Below, one piece after another: positions 33,460-44,492 of a DNA stretch of 64,000 bases. The translations under genes were made by a program, and so were the position numbers. Origin of the DNA: Nereocystis luetkeana (Eukaryota; Sar; Phaeophyceae; Laminariales; Laminariaceae); the NCBI GenBank assembly GCA_031213475.1, contig JARUPZ010000011.1, positions 1 through 64,000 of the forward strand, read 5' to 3'. Below the pieces are notes generated by a model that ran no database searches, was not told where the DNA came from, and worked only from the letters and a program-made list of their open reading frames with translations. How positions within the stretch are numbered: position 1 is the stretch's first letter; each line of letters begins with the position of its first letter.

Positions 33460-34289
33460 CTATACCAGGTACGAGGTACCTGGTAACTCGTAACTGATAA
33501 CCAGTACTCGTATCGAGAAACAAAACAAAAAAAGGAAAGAAAGAAACGAAACTAAACTAAAATGGTTGCTGCTTGCTCGTACGGTCAGTCATACGTATGG
33601 TATGATGTGTCCAGCTGATGGTGAACAGAAGGAAAACAAGAAAAGGCCAGACGGAAGACATAACAAGAAGAGGGCAGAGCCAAAGCGTCTATATATAACC
33701 AAATCCACGATTAACCACCGCGGTCTAATTCGTATACCACGGTTATCAATAGTTCCGCACTATACGAGTATTCGGTCGCTCAGAATTCTACGTTATTGAT
33801 ATTTTTTTCGTATAGGTCTACAAGAGTGCTTCGCTGGCGGTATAATGACCGCCAACGAAGCTAACGTTAAGACCCAAAGGCTAAGCTAAGCAACGCTAAG
33901 ACCCAAAGGCGGCGAAGCTGAGGTTCGCCGGCAACGCGTTATGACCCGCAGGCAACCTACAGCTAACGGCTAAGGCACGTCAGTTTATGATGCCAAGGGG
34001 CCGTTGATGTAGGAGCAAGAATTGATGCTCGAAATCCGTCCGCCAAAAACAGGTCCTATTGTTGATTCCTGACTTACCGCATGAGATAAAGAAGACCCGC
34101 GACATCAAACGAAGTCCCGTTATAATGTTGTCGATTATTGTCGATCCCTGACGCAATTAATGCGCCCCAACCTAAGCCACGTTTTCCAGCGATGACGCAC
34201 ACAAAAGCACGCGATGAAGAAAACACAGCCAAATCCGTGGATGAAATCGAGGTATTCCAATACGTGAATGTAGTACACTCTCAGACTAC
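33460..34289. other. Spacer with a strong hairpin
   Basis: 33828-33861 folds: GCTTCGCTGGCGGT, loop ATAATG, ACCGCCAACGAAGC, 14-bp arms with one mismatch. After it, AAGACCCAAAGGC and related short phrases recur to about 33990. No gene seen. Confidence 0.5.
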
Positions 34290-34610
34290 TTTCCCGCAAC
34301 GCACCGGGGGATCCTTGAAGCAGCCGAACGGTTCATGGTGAGGTGGCTCGAGGCTGAGGCTGAGATGAGTAGGCAGCGCCGCGCATCCGCCGTGGATGGT
34401 GCCCACGGGAACGGGGGGGGAGGGGGCAACAACAGGAGAAGTGGGAGAAAGCCCGACCGAGGGAATGCGGAGAGGGGGGGGGACAGGAGGGGTAGAAGGG
34501 AAACGGCGGTAGACGAAAGTAGGAAGGAGATGGCAGACAGGGTAGCAAGGCACCAAGTCGACTAGAAAGTAAAACATGACCATACTACTAGTAGTGCTAC
34601 CAACCGGTGC
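34290..34610 (-). repeat. Repeat H, copy 1
   Basis: The minus strand matches 50005-50300: both give FYF.V.L.P then CPV.H..PTFV and FPSTPPVP, with a shared CGGCGCTGCCT(A/G)CTCA block. On the plus strand the same DNA reads MVRWLEAEAEMSRQRR with an RKEMADRVARHQVD end, which resembles the RRAETAVWVARYQADLQ remnant of repeat A, so repeat H may be the upstream part of the same lost ORF. Confidence 0.65.
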
Positions 34611-34720
34611 AGCTGGTTCGAACGTGTCTTCCCTTGTCTTCTCTCCTTGTTTTTCTTTTTTTTTTCTTTCTTGCGCTGACTCTCCGTGATTTTCATGTTA
34701 TTTTTCTCTTCCTCTTCCTT

Positions 34721-35474
34721 TTCTGATTGATAAGCCGTACTGAAGGAGCCGTGTAGCGTGGTTGGAAGACGACCCTGCTCTGCTCGTTTCGTATTGTCTG
34801 ACGCCAAGGGGCTGGGCATACTTGACGAACGCAGGGCGGAGACGGCAGTCTGGGTAGCAAGGTACCAGGCGGATTTGCAGAGAGAACCTGGCTATACTAC
34901 TCGTACCACAAGCTGCTGCCGCCACCTGGAAGGTGCTTTGGGCTTTGGTCTGCCTGTTATTTCCCCCTTAAAGTTTGTTATTTTTCCTTGTTACTTTTTT
35001 CCTTGGTTCTTTGTCTTACTCTGTTTACAAGCAGTAGTTGTGTTTTTTCTTATTTTATTTTTTTTCTTTCTTTTCTCCAGCTCGTTCTTTTTCAAGTGTT
35101 GGCCACCTCGCCTGCGGGGGGGGGGCACGACAGATTGTTTCTCCTAGATTTTGCTTGCATGTTTCTTCTGTTTCCCTTTCGATTTGTCTGCTACCTTGTT
35201 TTTGTTTTCTCTTTGATTGTTTCTTTTCGTTTCACTATTTCATAGATTGCGTATGTCGTGCCTGTCGTATCTAGTATGATGACATACATGGCTTTGCATT
35301 ACCCACTGCAGTGCATACTGCACACGTGGCAACGTAGTATCTCTGTGGCGTAGCTTTGTGACCACAGAACTTGTATCTCTTCTAGGATTGAAGAATCGGC
35401 ACGGACACTGGTTGTGCTGGATTTCGACGGGTAGAAAGAACGGTTTAATGTGAAGAACACACACACACACACAC
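34721..35474 (+). repeat. Repeat A, long copy 2 (~754 bp)
   Basis: Closest match to 14890-15630. The peptide remnant is cleaner here: DERRAETAVWVARYQAD, then LQREPGYTTRTTSCC, without the stop present at 15050. T-rich middle from about 34950; core 35341-35474. Confidence 0.88.
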
Positions 35475-35943
35475 GGCAGACAAGCCCCACACCCATCTAC
35501 GCTCTCGTCTACGCTCTCCAGAAAAAAAACTACCAGGTATGGTTTTCCAGTGTCTGGCCCCGAAAACCCAAATAACAACGAATGCTCTTCAGCTATAATA
35601 ATGACAACAAAGAGAAACCCTCGATCAACATCAACAATCGAAACCGAAGAAGAAGCCCAAAGCCGTCCAAGGGGAAGGTATGATGTTTTCTCGTCCCGTA
35701 CAACCCACGACAGATAATGCAGACTAGTCTACGCTCTGCGGCAATCAAGCAAAAGAAAACAAAAGGTGTTATTTTCCACGGAGAAAGCTCTTCAGCATTG
35801 TCGACGAAACGAGAAACACTCTATCTAAACACAACAAAGAGCAGTACTTGCGTTACTTTTGTCGGAAAGGAAGCACCGACAACAAAAGCTCCAGAAAAAT
35901 AAACGGGCGTAGTCGGGCAGGTATTAGTAATAATAGCGATGAT
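35475..35943. other. Spacer, nothing recognised
   Basis: A-rich plus strand with Lys/Arg/Thr-rich short frames. No domain. Confidence 0.35.
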
Positions 35944-36183
35944 GACACACCAGGCATAGTTCGTTTGAATACTTGACAAAAATATTGGGGGGGGAGAAGT
36001 CCCTGCTCTATGACCGACCGCGGATCTTCAGTGGGTTGTATGCGATGCATCGCAGAAGGGAGCAAACAAACACAGAGTTGTTTGTCCCCAAGACAGGACT
36101 TAGGGTTAGGGTTAGTTTGAGGGGTTAGTCTCCCCCCCCCCACAATAAAACGCAGGCGCCAAAGCAACGTCACACACGCCCAA
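35944..36183 (+). repeat. Repeat I, copy 1, with embedded telomere repeat
   Basis: Matches 37566-37810 (GTGGGTTGTATGCG, GAGTTGTTTGTC, CCAAGACAGGACT, ACGCAGGCG(C/T)CAAAG, AACGTCACACAC). Between CAGGAC and TTTGAGGG it carries TTAGGGTTAGGGTTAG (36100-36115), where copy 2 has TATACTGCAGTAC. Confidence 0.85.
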
Positions 36184-36210
36184 TAACATCACTTGCGAAT
36201 TCAGGTTGTT

Positions 36211-36538
36211 GTTTTTTTCTCATCCCATTCACTATCTTCGCACATCTTCTTCTCTCTCTCCTTCCAACTCGTAACTCAGATCCGGGGTCACATAGCAGGC
36301 TCTTCTCCCCCCTTCCCGCTACGGTACGCGCCTTCATTTTTATCGCGAGAAGACTTCAGCCTTTTCTTCCCTCGTCGACTCGCATCGAATTGTGCCTACC
36401 CACGCAACAAGGCGCTCTCAACAATTGAATCCTTTTTTATTTTTGCAAATAAAGTCAAAGTCCGACCCACCTGGGGCTCGAACCCAGAACTCAAACAAGT
36501 AGAATTCGAGGTTAACCACTTGAACCACCGGGGCGACC
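36211..36538 (-). mobile_element. tRNA-derived SINE, copy 2
   Basis: Full-length minus-strand copy. The head, at the right end, reads GGTCGCCCCGGTGGTTCAAG on the minus strand with the B-box GGTTCGAGCCCC. Confidence 0.88.
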
Positions 36539-37020
36539 ATATAGGTGTTCAGTTGGATGAAGTTGGTGTTATTCGACGAATTATGTCAGCCTTTTCATTT
36601 TGAATGCATAACGCCCTGCACATTGTCGGGGGGCAAATACAAAAAAGTTTGAAATAGATGACTGTGCACATAGGACAAGTCACTGACCATGATATACCAC
36701 GAAAAAAACATTCACTACAAATATGTGGTGCTATTACAGGGGACCACAGTAGAGATAACCAAATCTTGATGGTAGAAACAGGAAAAAAAAAGTATATTCT
36801 TTTTGTGGGTACGATAGGTCCTGTATATCATGTTTCCTCGTTCTATACGTAGGCGGGTTTACTACCAATATTACTATCATACTGTGACCGCCAGATTTCT
36901 ACGGCACGCATCTGAACACGATTACGACCAAAATTTCCTTTTCCAGTCTACGCAATTCAGTTTGGAATTTTGAAAATTAAATTTCTACCTTGGTTACCTG
37001 ATTTTGTGTTTTGTGTTTTG
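36539..37020. other. Spacer between SINE copies
   Basis: AT-rich, no gene or repeat recognised. Confidence 0.4.
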
Positions 37021-37361
37021 TGTTCTCTTTTTTGCTCATCCCATTCAGTATCTTCGCCGATTTTCTTCTCTCTCTCATTCCAACTTGTAACTCAGATCCG
37101 GGGTCACATAGCAGGCTCTTCTACCCCCTTCCCGCTACGGTACGTACCTTCATTTTTATCGCGAGAAGATTTCAGCCTTTTCTTCCCTCGTCGACTCGCA
37201 TCGAATTGTGCCTACCCACGCTGCAAGGTGCTCTCAATAATTGAATCCTTTTTATATTTATTTTTGCGAATAAACTCCAAAGTCCGACCCACCTGGGGCT
37301 CGAACCCACGACTCACCACAAGTAGAAGACGAGGTTAACCACTTGAACCACCGGGGCGACC
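37021..37361 (-). mobile_element. tRNA-derived SINE, copy 3
   Basis: Full-length minus-strand copy with the same head, body and tail order as copies 1 and 2. Confidence 0.88.
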
Positions 37362-37565
37362 ACCTTTAGTACACTATTAATAGGATTGGATTACGTATCA
37401 TACCAATTTCATGCTGTTAGTCCCTAGAACGGTACTACCTCAGTACTAAAGGTTTATTATCCCCTAAAGAAAAACACACGCGGCACCTAATAAAATCAAC
37501 AACTCACCAGTCACTGTGTGGTAGTTGTTGCTGCTGCCTGCTGTACTGCGGGGCAGCAAGTAGCG

Positions 37566-37810
37566 ATGCAGACCAGGCAGAGTTCATTTTAATGGTTGAC
37601 AAAAATAGGGAGGGGGGGGAAGTGCCTGCTCTGTGACCTACCACAGATCTACAGCATAGCAGTGGGTTGTATGCGTCACCTCGCAGAAAAGAGGTAAAAA
37701 CATTTGTAGAGTTGTTTGTCACCAAGACAGGACTATACTGCAGTACTTTGAGGGAATAGTCTACCCCCCCACGAAAAAACGCAGGCGTCAAAGGAACGTC
37801 ACACACAATC
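37566..37810 (+). repeat. Repeat I, copy 2
   Basis: See copy 1 at 35944; lacks the telomeric insert. Confidence 0.8.
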
Positions 37811-37984
37811 CCAGCGAAACTGAAATCGGACGAACACAGGTAGGTAGGTGTCGAATCGTTGGCATGCTTGAACAGAGATAATGGGCGGGCGTCATATCAA
37901 TAGACTGTACGGGGAGTTATCTGTTTTCAGCACTCGGGGAGACGAAATAGAGGAAACAACCAAGGCTTATCACAGTGACTGAGA

Positions 37985-38360
37985 ATCGTGGCGGGACGGG
38001 ACGAGACATATTTTTCTTGTTTGGCGGGAAACCAAATGACAACGGGACGGTAAAACGAAAAGAAAAAAAATGGTGTGACGGGACGGGACGGCGGGTGCAC
38101 AATTTCTCGACGGGACGGGACGGTAAAATGCAACAGGACAAATTTCACGACGGGACGGGACGGTAATTAATTGTTTTTTTCTCCGGCGGGACGGGACGGT
38201 ATTTATTGTTTTCCTCGGCGGGACGGGGCGGTAAATATTTTTCCCTCGGCCGGACGGGACGGTATACATGTTTTCCCCTCGGCGGGACGGGACGGTAATT
38301 TTGTTTTTCTTCGACGGGGCGGGGCGGTAATTTTTTCTCATCGGCTGAGCGGGACGGTAA
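37985..38360 (+). repeat. GGACGG minisatellite, array 3
   Basis: Roughly ten GGCGGGACGGGACGGTAA cores with variable T-rich spacers (TTTTTTCTC, TATTTTTCCCTC), unlike the regular GTGTCACGG spacers of the other arrays. Confidence 0.9.
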
Positions 38361-38445
38361 ATATACATTTTTTTTATTGCGGCAAGGCCTCGGCGCGGTT
38401 GTGTATGAACTTTCCCCCGCAGCACTGCTGATTGCGCGAAGGGAG

Positions 38446-38458
38446 CTAACCCTAACCC
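38446..38458. repeat. Interstitial telomere repeat
   Basis: CTAACCCTAACCC, about two hexamers, in otherwise unique sequence about 85 bp beyond array 3. Confidence 0.7.
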
Positions 38459-38602
38459 GACGCAGCCGTTGTTCTTCTCGACCCGCAGCCCACAAGCTCC
38501 GAGAAGTTCTACCACTACAAGGCCGACGTATTTTCTCTTTTTTTCCCACCCCTGCCTCAAGTACTCTTGTTGCTGTGCTAGCTCATCATGGTATTCTGAA
38601 GA

Positions 38603-38914
38603 TTATTGTGCTTGCGCTGTGTTACTGGTTTGGTTGTGGAGGTAGGCGGAGATAGGTGGTGTGGTGGAGGCAGTGGCGGCGGCGGCGGTGATTCTACTGC
38701 CGCTCTCTGCTGATTGATCGACCCCCCGCCCGTGAGATAGGCATCCATGGCGTCCGTACCGGTCATACCAAATATATATGCTAGGAGACAGCATTTTACC
38801 CGGCGGCGGCGGTGATTCTACTGCCGCTCTCTGCTGATTGATCGACCCCCCGCCCGTGAGATAGGCATCCATGGCGTCCGTACCGGTCATACCAAATATG
38901 CTAGGAGACAGCAT
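38603..38914 (-). CDS. Possible exon fragment containing a ~125-bp tandem duplication
   Basis: The minus-strand peptide MLSPSIFGMTGTDAMDAYLT, then GGGSINQQRAAVESPPPP, is encoded twice (about 38919-38801 and 38789-38671). The second copy has two extra AT units that shift the frame after MLSPSIYI. The sequence looks protein-like before the Pro/His-rich end, but no family is recognised and no splice partner was found. Confidence 0.3.
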   Translation of the reverse strand: MLSPSIFGMTGTDAMDAYLTGGGSINQQRAAVESPPPPGKMLSPSIYIWYDRYGRHGCLSHGRGVDQSAESGSRITAAAATASTTPPISAYLHNQTSNTAQAQ

Positions 38915-38947
38915 TTTACCCCTTCAAAGACAGCAAGTCGGCCTTGC

Positions 38948-38997
38948 GACACATATATACATACATACATACAAACATACATACATACATACATGCT
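38948..38997 (+). repeat. (CATA)n microsatellite
   Basis: About eleven CATA units with one CAAA interruption. Confidence 0.95.
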
Positions 38998-39198
38998 TTG
39001 ACTGACACCAAACTACTAGGTTTCGTGTGGAAAACTCGGCCCTACATCGTTGACAGCGCACGTTTTGCGTCTCGCTTGATGAAAGGTCGCCTGACATCTT
39101 TTTGGGCCACACCAGTATAAAAATATTTTGGTGGTGTGCCCGTGAGTTGAGTGGCCGCTGTGCTATTCGTGTGTAGTGGCGAGCTTGCGGCTACTACT

Positions 39199-39588
39199 AA
39201 ATCGGAAAAATGGGAACAAAGCCTAAAATGAGAACCAAGCCGTATCTCCAGAACCATGTGGTGTATCAGATAACCAAAATGATCCTGCGAAACCCCTTGG
39301 CCAGCCCTGTGAGAGGAGCTCGTCAGAACGGTCATGCTCCATCTCGTGCCTTCGGGTGGGCGCAAAAAGCGATACACGCTGGCTCTATTGTGATTTCTCT
39401 AGATAGATGCTGGCTACCGCGGCGATGCCGGGGACTTCCAGCCTGAGCGACAGCTCATTCGAAGGCTGCTATACAGCCCCACAGGACTGTCAACTGTTTT
39501 TCTTGGAGTTGTGCACAATTGGTTTGCTTTCTAAAAAAAACCGTCCGTTCTCATTTTTTGTTTCGTTCCCATTTTTCCGATTTGTCTG
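39199..39588 (+). mobile_element. Terminal-inverted-repeat element, copy 1
   Basis: Ends mirror each other: AAATCGGAAAAATGGGAAC at the left, and the reverse complement of the right end gives CAGACAAATCGGAAAAATGG; similarity continues inward to AAAATGAGAAC. Inside is a frame MGTKPKMRTKPYLQNHVVYQ..FGWAQKAIHAGSIVISLD, continuing after an apparent 4-base insertion (TAGATAGATG) as AGYRGDAGDFQPERQLIRRL. A second copy lies inverted at 42363-42754. It looks like a small DNA transposon or a MITE with a captured exon. The protein is not recognised. Confidence 0.75.
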
Positions 39589-39809
39589 TTTACTGCTTGC
39601 TGTGGAGGTCCTTACTTTGATTTCAACATATATATATATAAAAAGCCCAGCCATACAGCAGCTATTAATCGATGCTGATCATCAACGCCAGCACCTTTTG
39701 CATGTTTGTGCTAAAAACAAAACTTAAGGTGGTGCGGAGCAAATTCATGTTTTTCCAAAATTCAAGTGCTGAAACGACCGAAATATGTCTTCAGTCATAG
39801 CTGTGATTG

Positions 39810-40158
39810 TTTTTTTTTTTTGTTTTGTGCTCATGCCATTCACTATCTTCGCACATACATGTTCTTCTCTCTCTCCTTCCAACTCGTAACTCAGATCCGG
39901 GGTCACATATCAGGCTATTCGACTCCCTTCCCGCTACGGTACGTGCCTTCATTTATCGCGAGAAGATTTCAGCCTTTTCTTCCCTCGTCGACTCGCATCG
40001 AATTGTGCCTACCCACGCTGCAAGGCGCTCGCAACAATTGAATTCTTTTTATTTTTATTTTTGCAAATAAAGTCAAATGTCCGACCCACCTGGGGCTCGT
40101 ACCCGAACTCAAACACGAGTAGAAGACGAGGTTAACCACTTGAACCACCGGGGCGACC
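39810..40158 (-). mobile_element. tRNA-derived SINE, copy 4
   Basis: Full-length minus-strand copy. B-box slightly altered (the plus strand reads GGGGCTCGTACCCGAAC). Confidence 0.87.
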
Positions 40159-40430
40159 GGCTCGACTGGATATTAATTACCAGGTGTATAGTATTAAGAG
40201 TTGATACACTCAATTTCCAATTTTGCAAGATGCGTAATACGCCAGTACAACTATTAATAGTTACTCCTACTACTGTGTTCTTTACGTCTTTTACTCATAG
40301 TAGTATATATATGGGAGTTGTTTATAATTTGTGATGACATGTATGTAGTACCTCCTAGTTTTATCCTGGTAGGAATTACTGCTAATTATAAGTACAACTC
40401 GATTTTATTGTCTTTATTTCGTGATTCGTG

Positions 40431-40930
40431 GTGTGTGTCTCCTTCACATTAAACCGTTCTTGCTACCCGTTGACCAGTGTCCCGTGACATCCAGCACGAC
40501 CAGTGTCCGTGTGGATTCTCCAATCCTAGAAGAGATACAAGTTCTGTGGTCACAAAGCTACGCCACAGGTATACCACGTTGCCACGTCACCAGTAAGCAC
40601 AGCGATGGGCAAAGCAATGTCATGGCATCATACTAGATACGACAGGCAGGACGCACATATTCCATGAAATTTAAGAAACGAGAGGAGACAAACAGAAAGA
40701 AAACCAAAACAAAGGAGACAACTCGAAAGAGAAAACGTAAAAAAGAAACAAAAGGAAGAAACAATCGGTCGTGCCCCCCCCTCGGCAGGCGAGGTGGCCA
40801 CCACTTCAAAAATAACGACCTGGAAAGAAAAGGAAAAAAAAAAAAAAAAAACACCGCTGCTCGTAGTAAACAGAGTAAGACAAAGAACCAAGGAAAAAAA
40901 AAACAAAGGCAAAATAACTGGGAATCGATG
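40431..40930 (-). repeat. Repeat A, inverted copy
   Basis: Core on the minus strand at 40431-40570 with a short duplication (CCAGTGTCCCGTGACATCCAG..CCAGTGTCCG), then the T-rich middle in reverse (A-rich here) with the GGCAGGCGAGGTGGCCACC block near 40785. Confidence 0.82.
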
Positions 40931-41017
40931 GAAACAGACGACCACGAATGAATGTATCTGGCAGGGGACGAAGCACGTTATGTCCGCGGCAGGCCATACT
41001 TTCGCGGGAGAGATTTT

Positions 41018-41372
41018 ATCGGCGGGACGGGACGGTAATTATTGGGTCTCACGGCGGGACGGGACGGTAATATTTCGGTGTCACGGCGGGACGGGACGGT
41101 AATTGTTCGGTGTCACGGCGGGACGGGACGGTAAATTGTCCGGTGTCACGGCGGGACGGCACCGTAAATTTGTTCGGTGTCACGGCGGGACGGGACGGTA
41201 ATTGTTCTTTGTCATAGCGGGACGGGACGGTACTTTTCAACGGGAGAGATTTTATCGGCGTGACGGGACGGTAAGTAAGTGACGACGGTCAGGGAATTTG
41301 TCGGCGGGATGGGACGGCGGGACCAATTTTACGGCGGTTTTAACGTCGTCCCGTCCCGCCGTTACCGTCCCG
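41018..41372 (+). repeat. GGACGG minisatellite, array 4
   Basis: Seven or eight regular ~32-bp units, GGCGGGACGGGACGGTAA plus (A)TTGTTCGGTGTCAC, then the terminal segment GACGACGGTCAGGGAATTTG..GACCAATTTTACGG. Confidence 0.93.
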
Positions 41373-42190
41373 CAGTAATACCGTGAAAAGTTTTGGAAAC
41401 AACATACACTACACGATAAACTTTCAACCTACTCCGTGACAATAATATTTCTTATTTCTTCTCCCCCTATTCAAAGTTAGCTTTGCTACGCACTGTAATT
41501 TTAACAACTCTCACTGCTGCTCACAAGAAGTATGTATTAAATCTCAGTACCGGCGTGGAGTATGGTCCAGGCAGAATATTTTTCCGAAGGGGGCACCCTT
41601 TTTTTCTCCTTCATTTCTTAGAATTGACAGGTGAAATAAAAAGCTCCAGAATCGCGCGATTAAGAGGGATCCGAAACCGGTCTAGAAACCCATGAACAAT
41701 GGACAATGGTTTTTTTTTTGGAAATTTCCCCCGATATTACACTGAAATATTGAAAAAAAGACATTATCAAAAAATCGAATAGAAAACATATTTAAAGACG
41801 ACGCCCACCGTTACTGGACTAGTCGAGAAGACACTCGTTCGTACGTATACAGAAAAAAATAAAATATTGTACCAGGTACTATATATTTATCCACAATGAT
41901 ACGTCTGTCCATATACTACAATAAAATTTCTTTTTGTTTCCGAGGTTTTCTTCTTTCGGGAAAGTTATGAGTGATCCATGTTGAAGATCATGCTGCACAG
42001 TGTCAGATGGCAAGAGGAATAATAAAATATCGTAAACAATATGAGGATGCATGAAAGGGCCTTTATCGGCCCGTATACGTTTTTTTGTCGAAAAACAAAA
42101 CAGTCCGACGTCCAGGTCCAATTCATCCGAATCCGACAAGTTTTCCGACATCCATCGTGCCGATTTTGAGCTACTACTGCTGTTATAAGG
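41373..42190. other. Spacer with one possible minus-strand exon
   Basis: The minus-strand frame around 42180-41879 begins SSSSKSARW, then MSENLSDSDELDLDVG and PFMHPHIVYDILLFLLP, a composition that looks like protein, but it has no recognised domain. The remainder is AT-rich. Confidence 0.3.
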
Positions 42191-42310
42191 ATTACCCTGG
42201 GCTGGGTAATCGATCTGTCTTTTCTCCCTAAAGCTCAGTAGGCAACACTCTCACATTTCACATCGTCCAGGTCACGGGTTCGAATCTCATTTCGAACGTT
42301 TCTTTTTACA
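42191..42310 (+). mobile_element. Second tRNA-related SINE-like element, copy 1
   Basis: Starts with the hairpin GATTACCC..GGGTAATC and continues into a tRNA-like part: an A-box-like AGCTCAGTAGGCAACAC and a B-box-like GGGTTCGAATC. A decayed relative sits at 42865-42975. Confidence 0.55.
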
Positions 42311-42362
42311 GAAGAAACGCTTGCACACCTAAAAAACACATCTATCTATCTCCCTGGTTCTC

Positions 42363-42754
42363 CAGACAAATCTGAAAAATGGGAACGAAACAAAAAATGG
42401 GATCGGACGTTTTTTTTTAGAAAGCAAACCAATTGTGTACAACTCCAAGAAAAAAAGTTGACAGTCCTGTGGGGCTGTACAGCAGCCTTCGAATGAGCTG
42501 TCGCTCAGGCTGGAAGTCCTCGGCATCGCCGCGGTAGCCAGCATCTAGAGAAATCACAATAGAGCCAGCGTATATCGCTTTTTGCGCCCACCCGAAGGCA
42601 CGAGATGGAGCATGATCGTTCTGACGAGCTCCTCTCACAGGGCTGGCCACGGGGGTTTCGCAGGATCATTTTGGTTATCTGATACACCACATGGTTCTGG
42701 AGATACGGCTTGGTTCTCATTTTAGGCTTCGTTCCCATTTTTCCGATTTGTCTG
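42363..42754 (-). mobile_element. Terminal-inverted-repeat element, copy 2
   Basis: Inverted relative to copy 1. TIR CAGACAAATC(T/G)GAAAAATGGG at both ends. The minus-strand frame reads SPVRGARQNDHAPSRAFGWA and SIVISLDAGYRGDAEDFQPE without the frameshift of copy 1, ending VVHNWFAF before a stop. Upstream, an extra G near 42650 shifts the N-terminal part. Confidence 0.75.
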
Positions 42755-42864
42755 TTAATTCTGAAAAGGTGGTAATGAAACAAAGCGGGTAGATCAGCGT
42801 ACGGCAGAATACGGTACCGACGCCCCAAAGATCCCGCCGTTGAGAGGGGGGGAAAGTGCTATTC

Positions 42865-42975
42865 GGATCACCCTGGGCTGGGTAATCGATCGGTCCTCTA
42901 CCCCTATAATAGCTGAGTAGGTAACACCTTCACACTACAATCTCCACAGCTGCAGCCTGGGAAAAGCGGGGTTTT
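42865..42975 (+). mobile_element. Second SINE-like element, decayed copy 2
   Basis: GGATCACCCTGGGCTGGGTA, then AGCTGAGTAGGTAACACCTTC, parallel to the 42191 copy; the B-box is lost. Confidence 0.45.
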
Positions 42976-44492
42976 CGTCTATATTTCACATAAATATTGG
43001 ATGCGTTCTACGATAGAGGTTCACCCTAACTTTTTAGAGGCTCCTACTTACTCGTAACTCCAGGAGCTCCCTATCTCACCCGAAAACTCACTTTAGCAAA
43101 CATGAAATTGCATCCCGATAGATGTGCCCATGGTCCAAGGACTCAAAACTGCCTGGTTTCGAAACGAGATTGGCCTTCGTACGATTTTGGGTTGAGGAGC
43201 CGCGTCATTGATAAACAAAAAAAGGGGAAATGTTTTAACCCTATCGTAGAACGCGTCATTGATAAACATAAAATTCGCATACACAGGAAGTTGCCCCTGC
43301 GCGTTCAAAACCGATGTAAAAAATACGAATGACAACACTTTGCTGTGTCGACTTCCCATATATTAACTACTATTTGCCGCAAAAACGAATTACCCCGACA
43401 AACCGACGAAGTGTTACAGAGTCGTGATATACGTGTATCGAACCTGGATGTGCAGTAGTCGTAGTGTTGCTTGCATGTATATCACACATGATGGGACCCC
43501 GTTGGCCCAGTAACAAGATAATATACATTAAAACACCATTGTTCGTATTTTTTCCAGAGGGGCAGTCCGTGCCATGCACCGGACCTGCCAATAATACACT
43601 TTCACGCTCTCGCTGAGTTCATGTAGAGACTGTCCGTTGTACCAAGCAGCCTGTTGTCCTTGCTGGTGAGCCGTCGTCTAGTATCGTTGTTCTGCCCGGC
43701 ACGCTTCATGCGGAGTATAGCACCGAGGATAACAGAACAAACTACCTGAGCTACAGATGTTGTGCACCCGAGAGGCCCCCATCACTAAACTCCGTCTCCA
43801 TGGGCAGGCGTTATTCTCCGGGTTCAATTCGCATTGTCCCCTTTGATTATTACGCCGTGCCCTTCTCTGGAAACCCCTCGGATCCTTGCAACACCGCCGT
43901 AACGGAACACGGAAAGACAAAACTTCAAAACTCAGTGAGTGGTTGATCCGTCTGAAACACATCTTGCCGGCAATATACTTTATGTCTTCTGAAATAAGCG
44001 TAGAAGATTGAACAGAAGAAATCTGGGGTTTGTGCATTGAATCGTTGGCATGCGTGAAAAGAGGGGATGGACAAGAGATTCATTGATCACCTAACCCTAG
44101 GATATATCTGGATATATAGTCCCACAAATACCAGGTATATTCCTGACCTGTGTAGACCTGACCAGCGACAATCTATCGCCCAAACAAACCGATCTAACCT
44201 TGCCTGGTGTCAATGCACCTCGCCTGCGTACCTGAATCTGTATTTATTTGTCGTGTACGTCACTGTCGGAAAATCAGGGAAAGTATCTCCTGGACACTCA
44301 GATAATACATGACGGCACGTTTAGCTTGGCCGTAGAAAATACAGATTACCCTGAATTACACGTACATGTCAGCTATGTATGCCCGTTAAACCACACGACG
44401 ACGCAGTGGACAATCAAGCATCAACACAGAATACTACTAAGACCACGTGTGCTACATATATCGTATACACCTGGTACCTGGTACCTGGTATA
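42976..44492. other. Gene-free stretch
   Basis: Frames of 70-120 codons on both strands without recognisable domains; GCGTCATTGATAAACA is repeated at 43202 and 43252. Confidence 0.35.
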
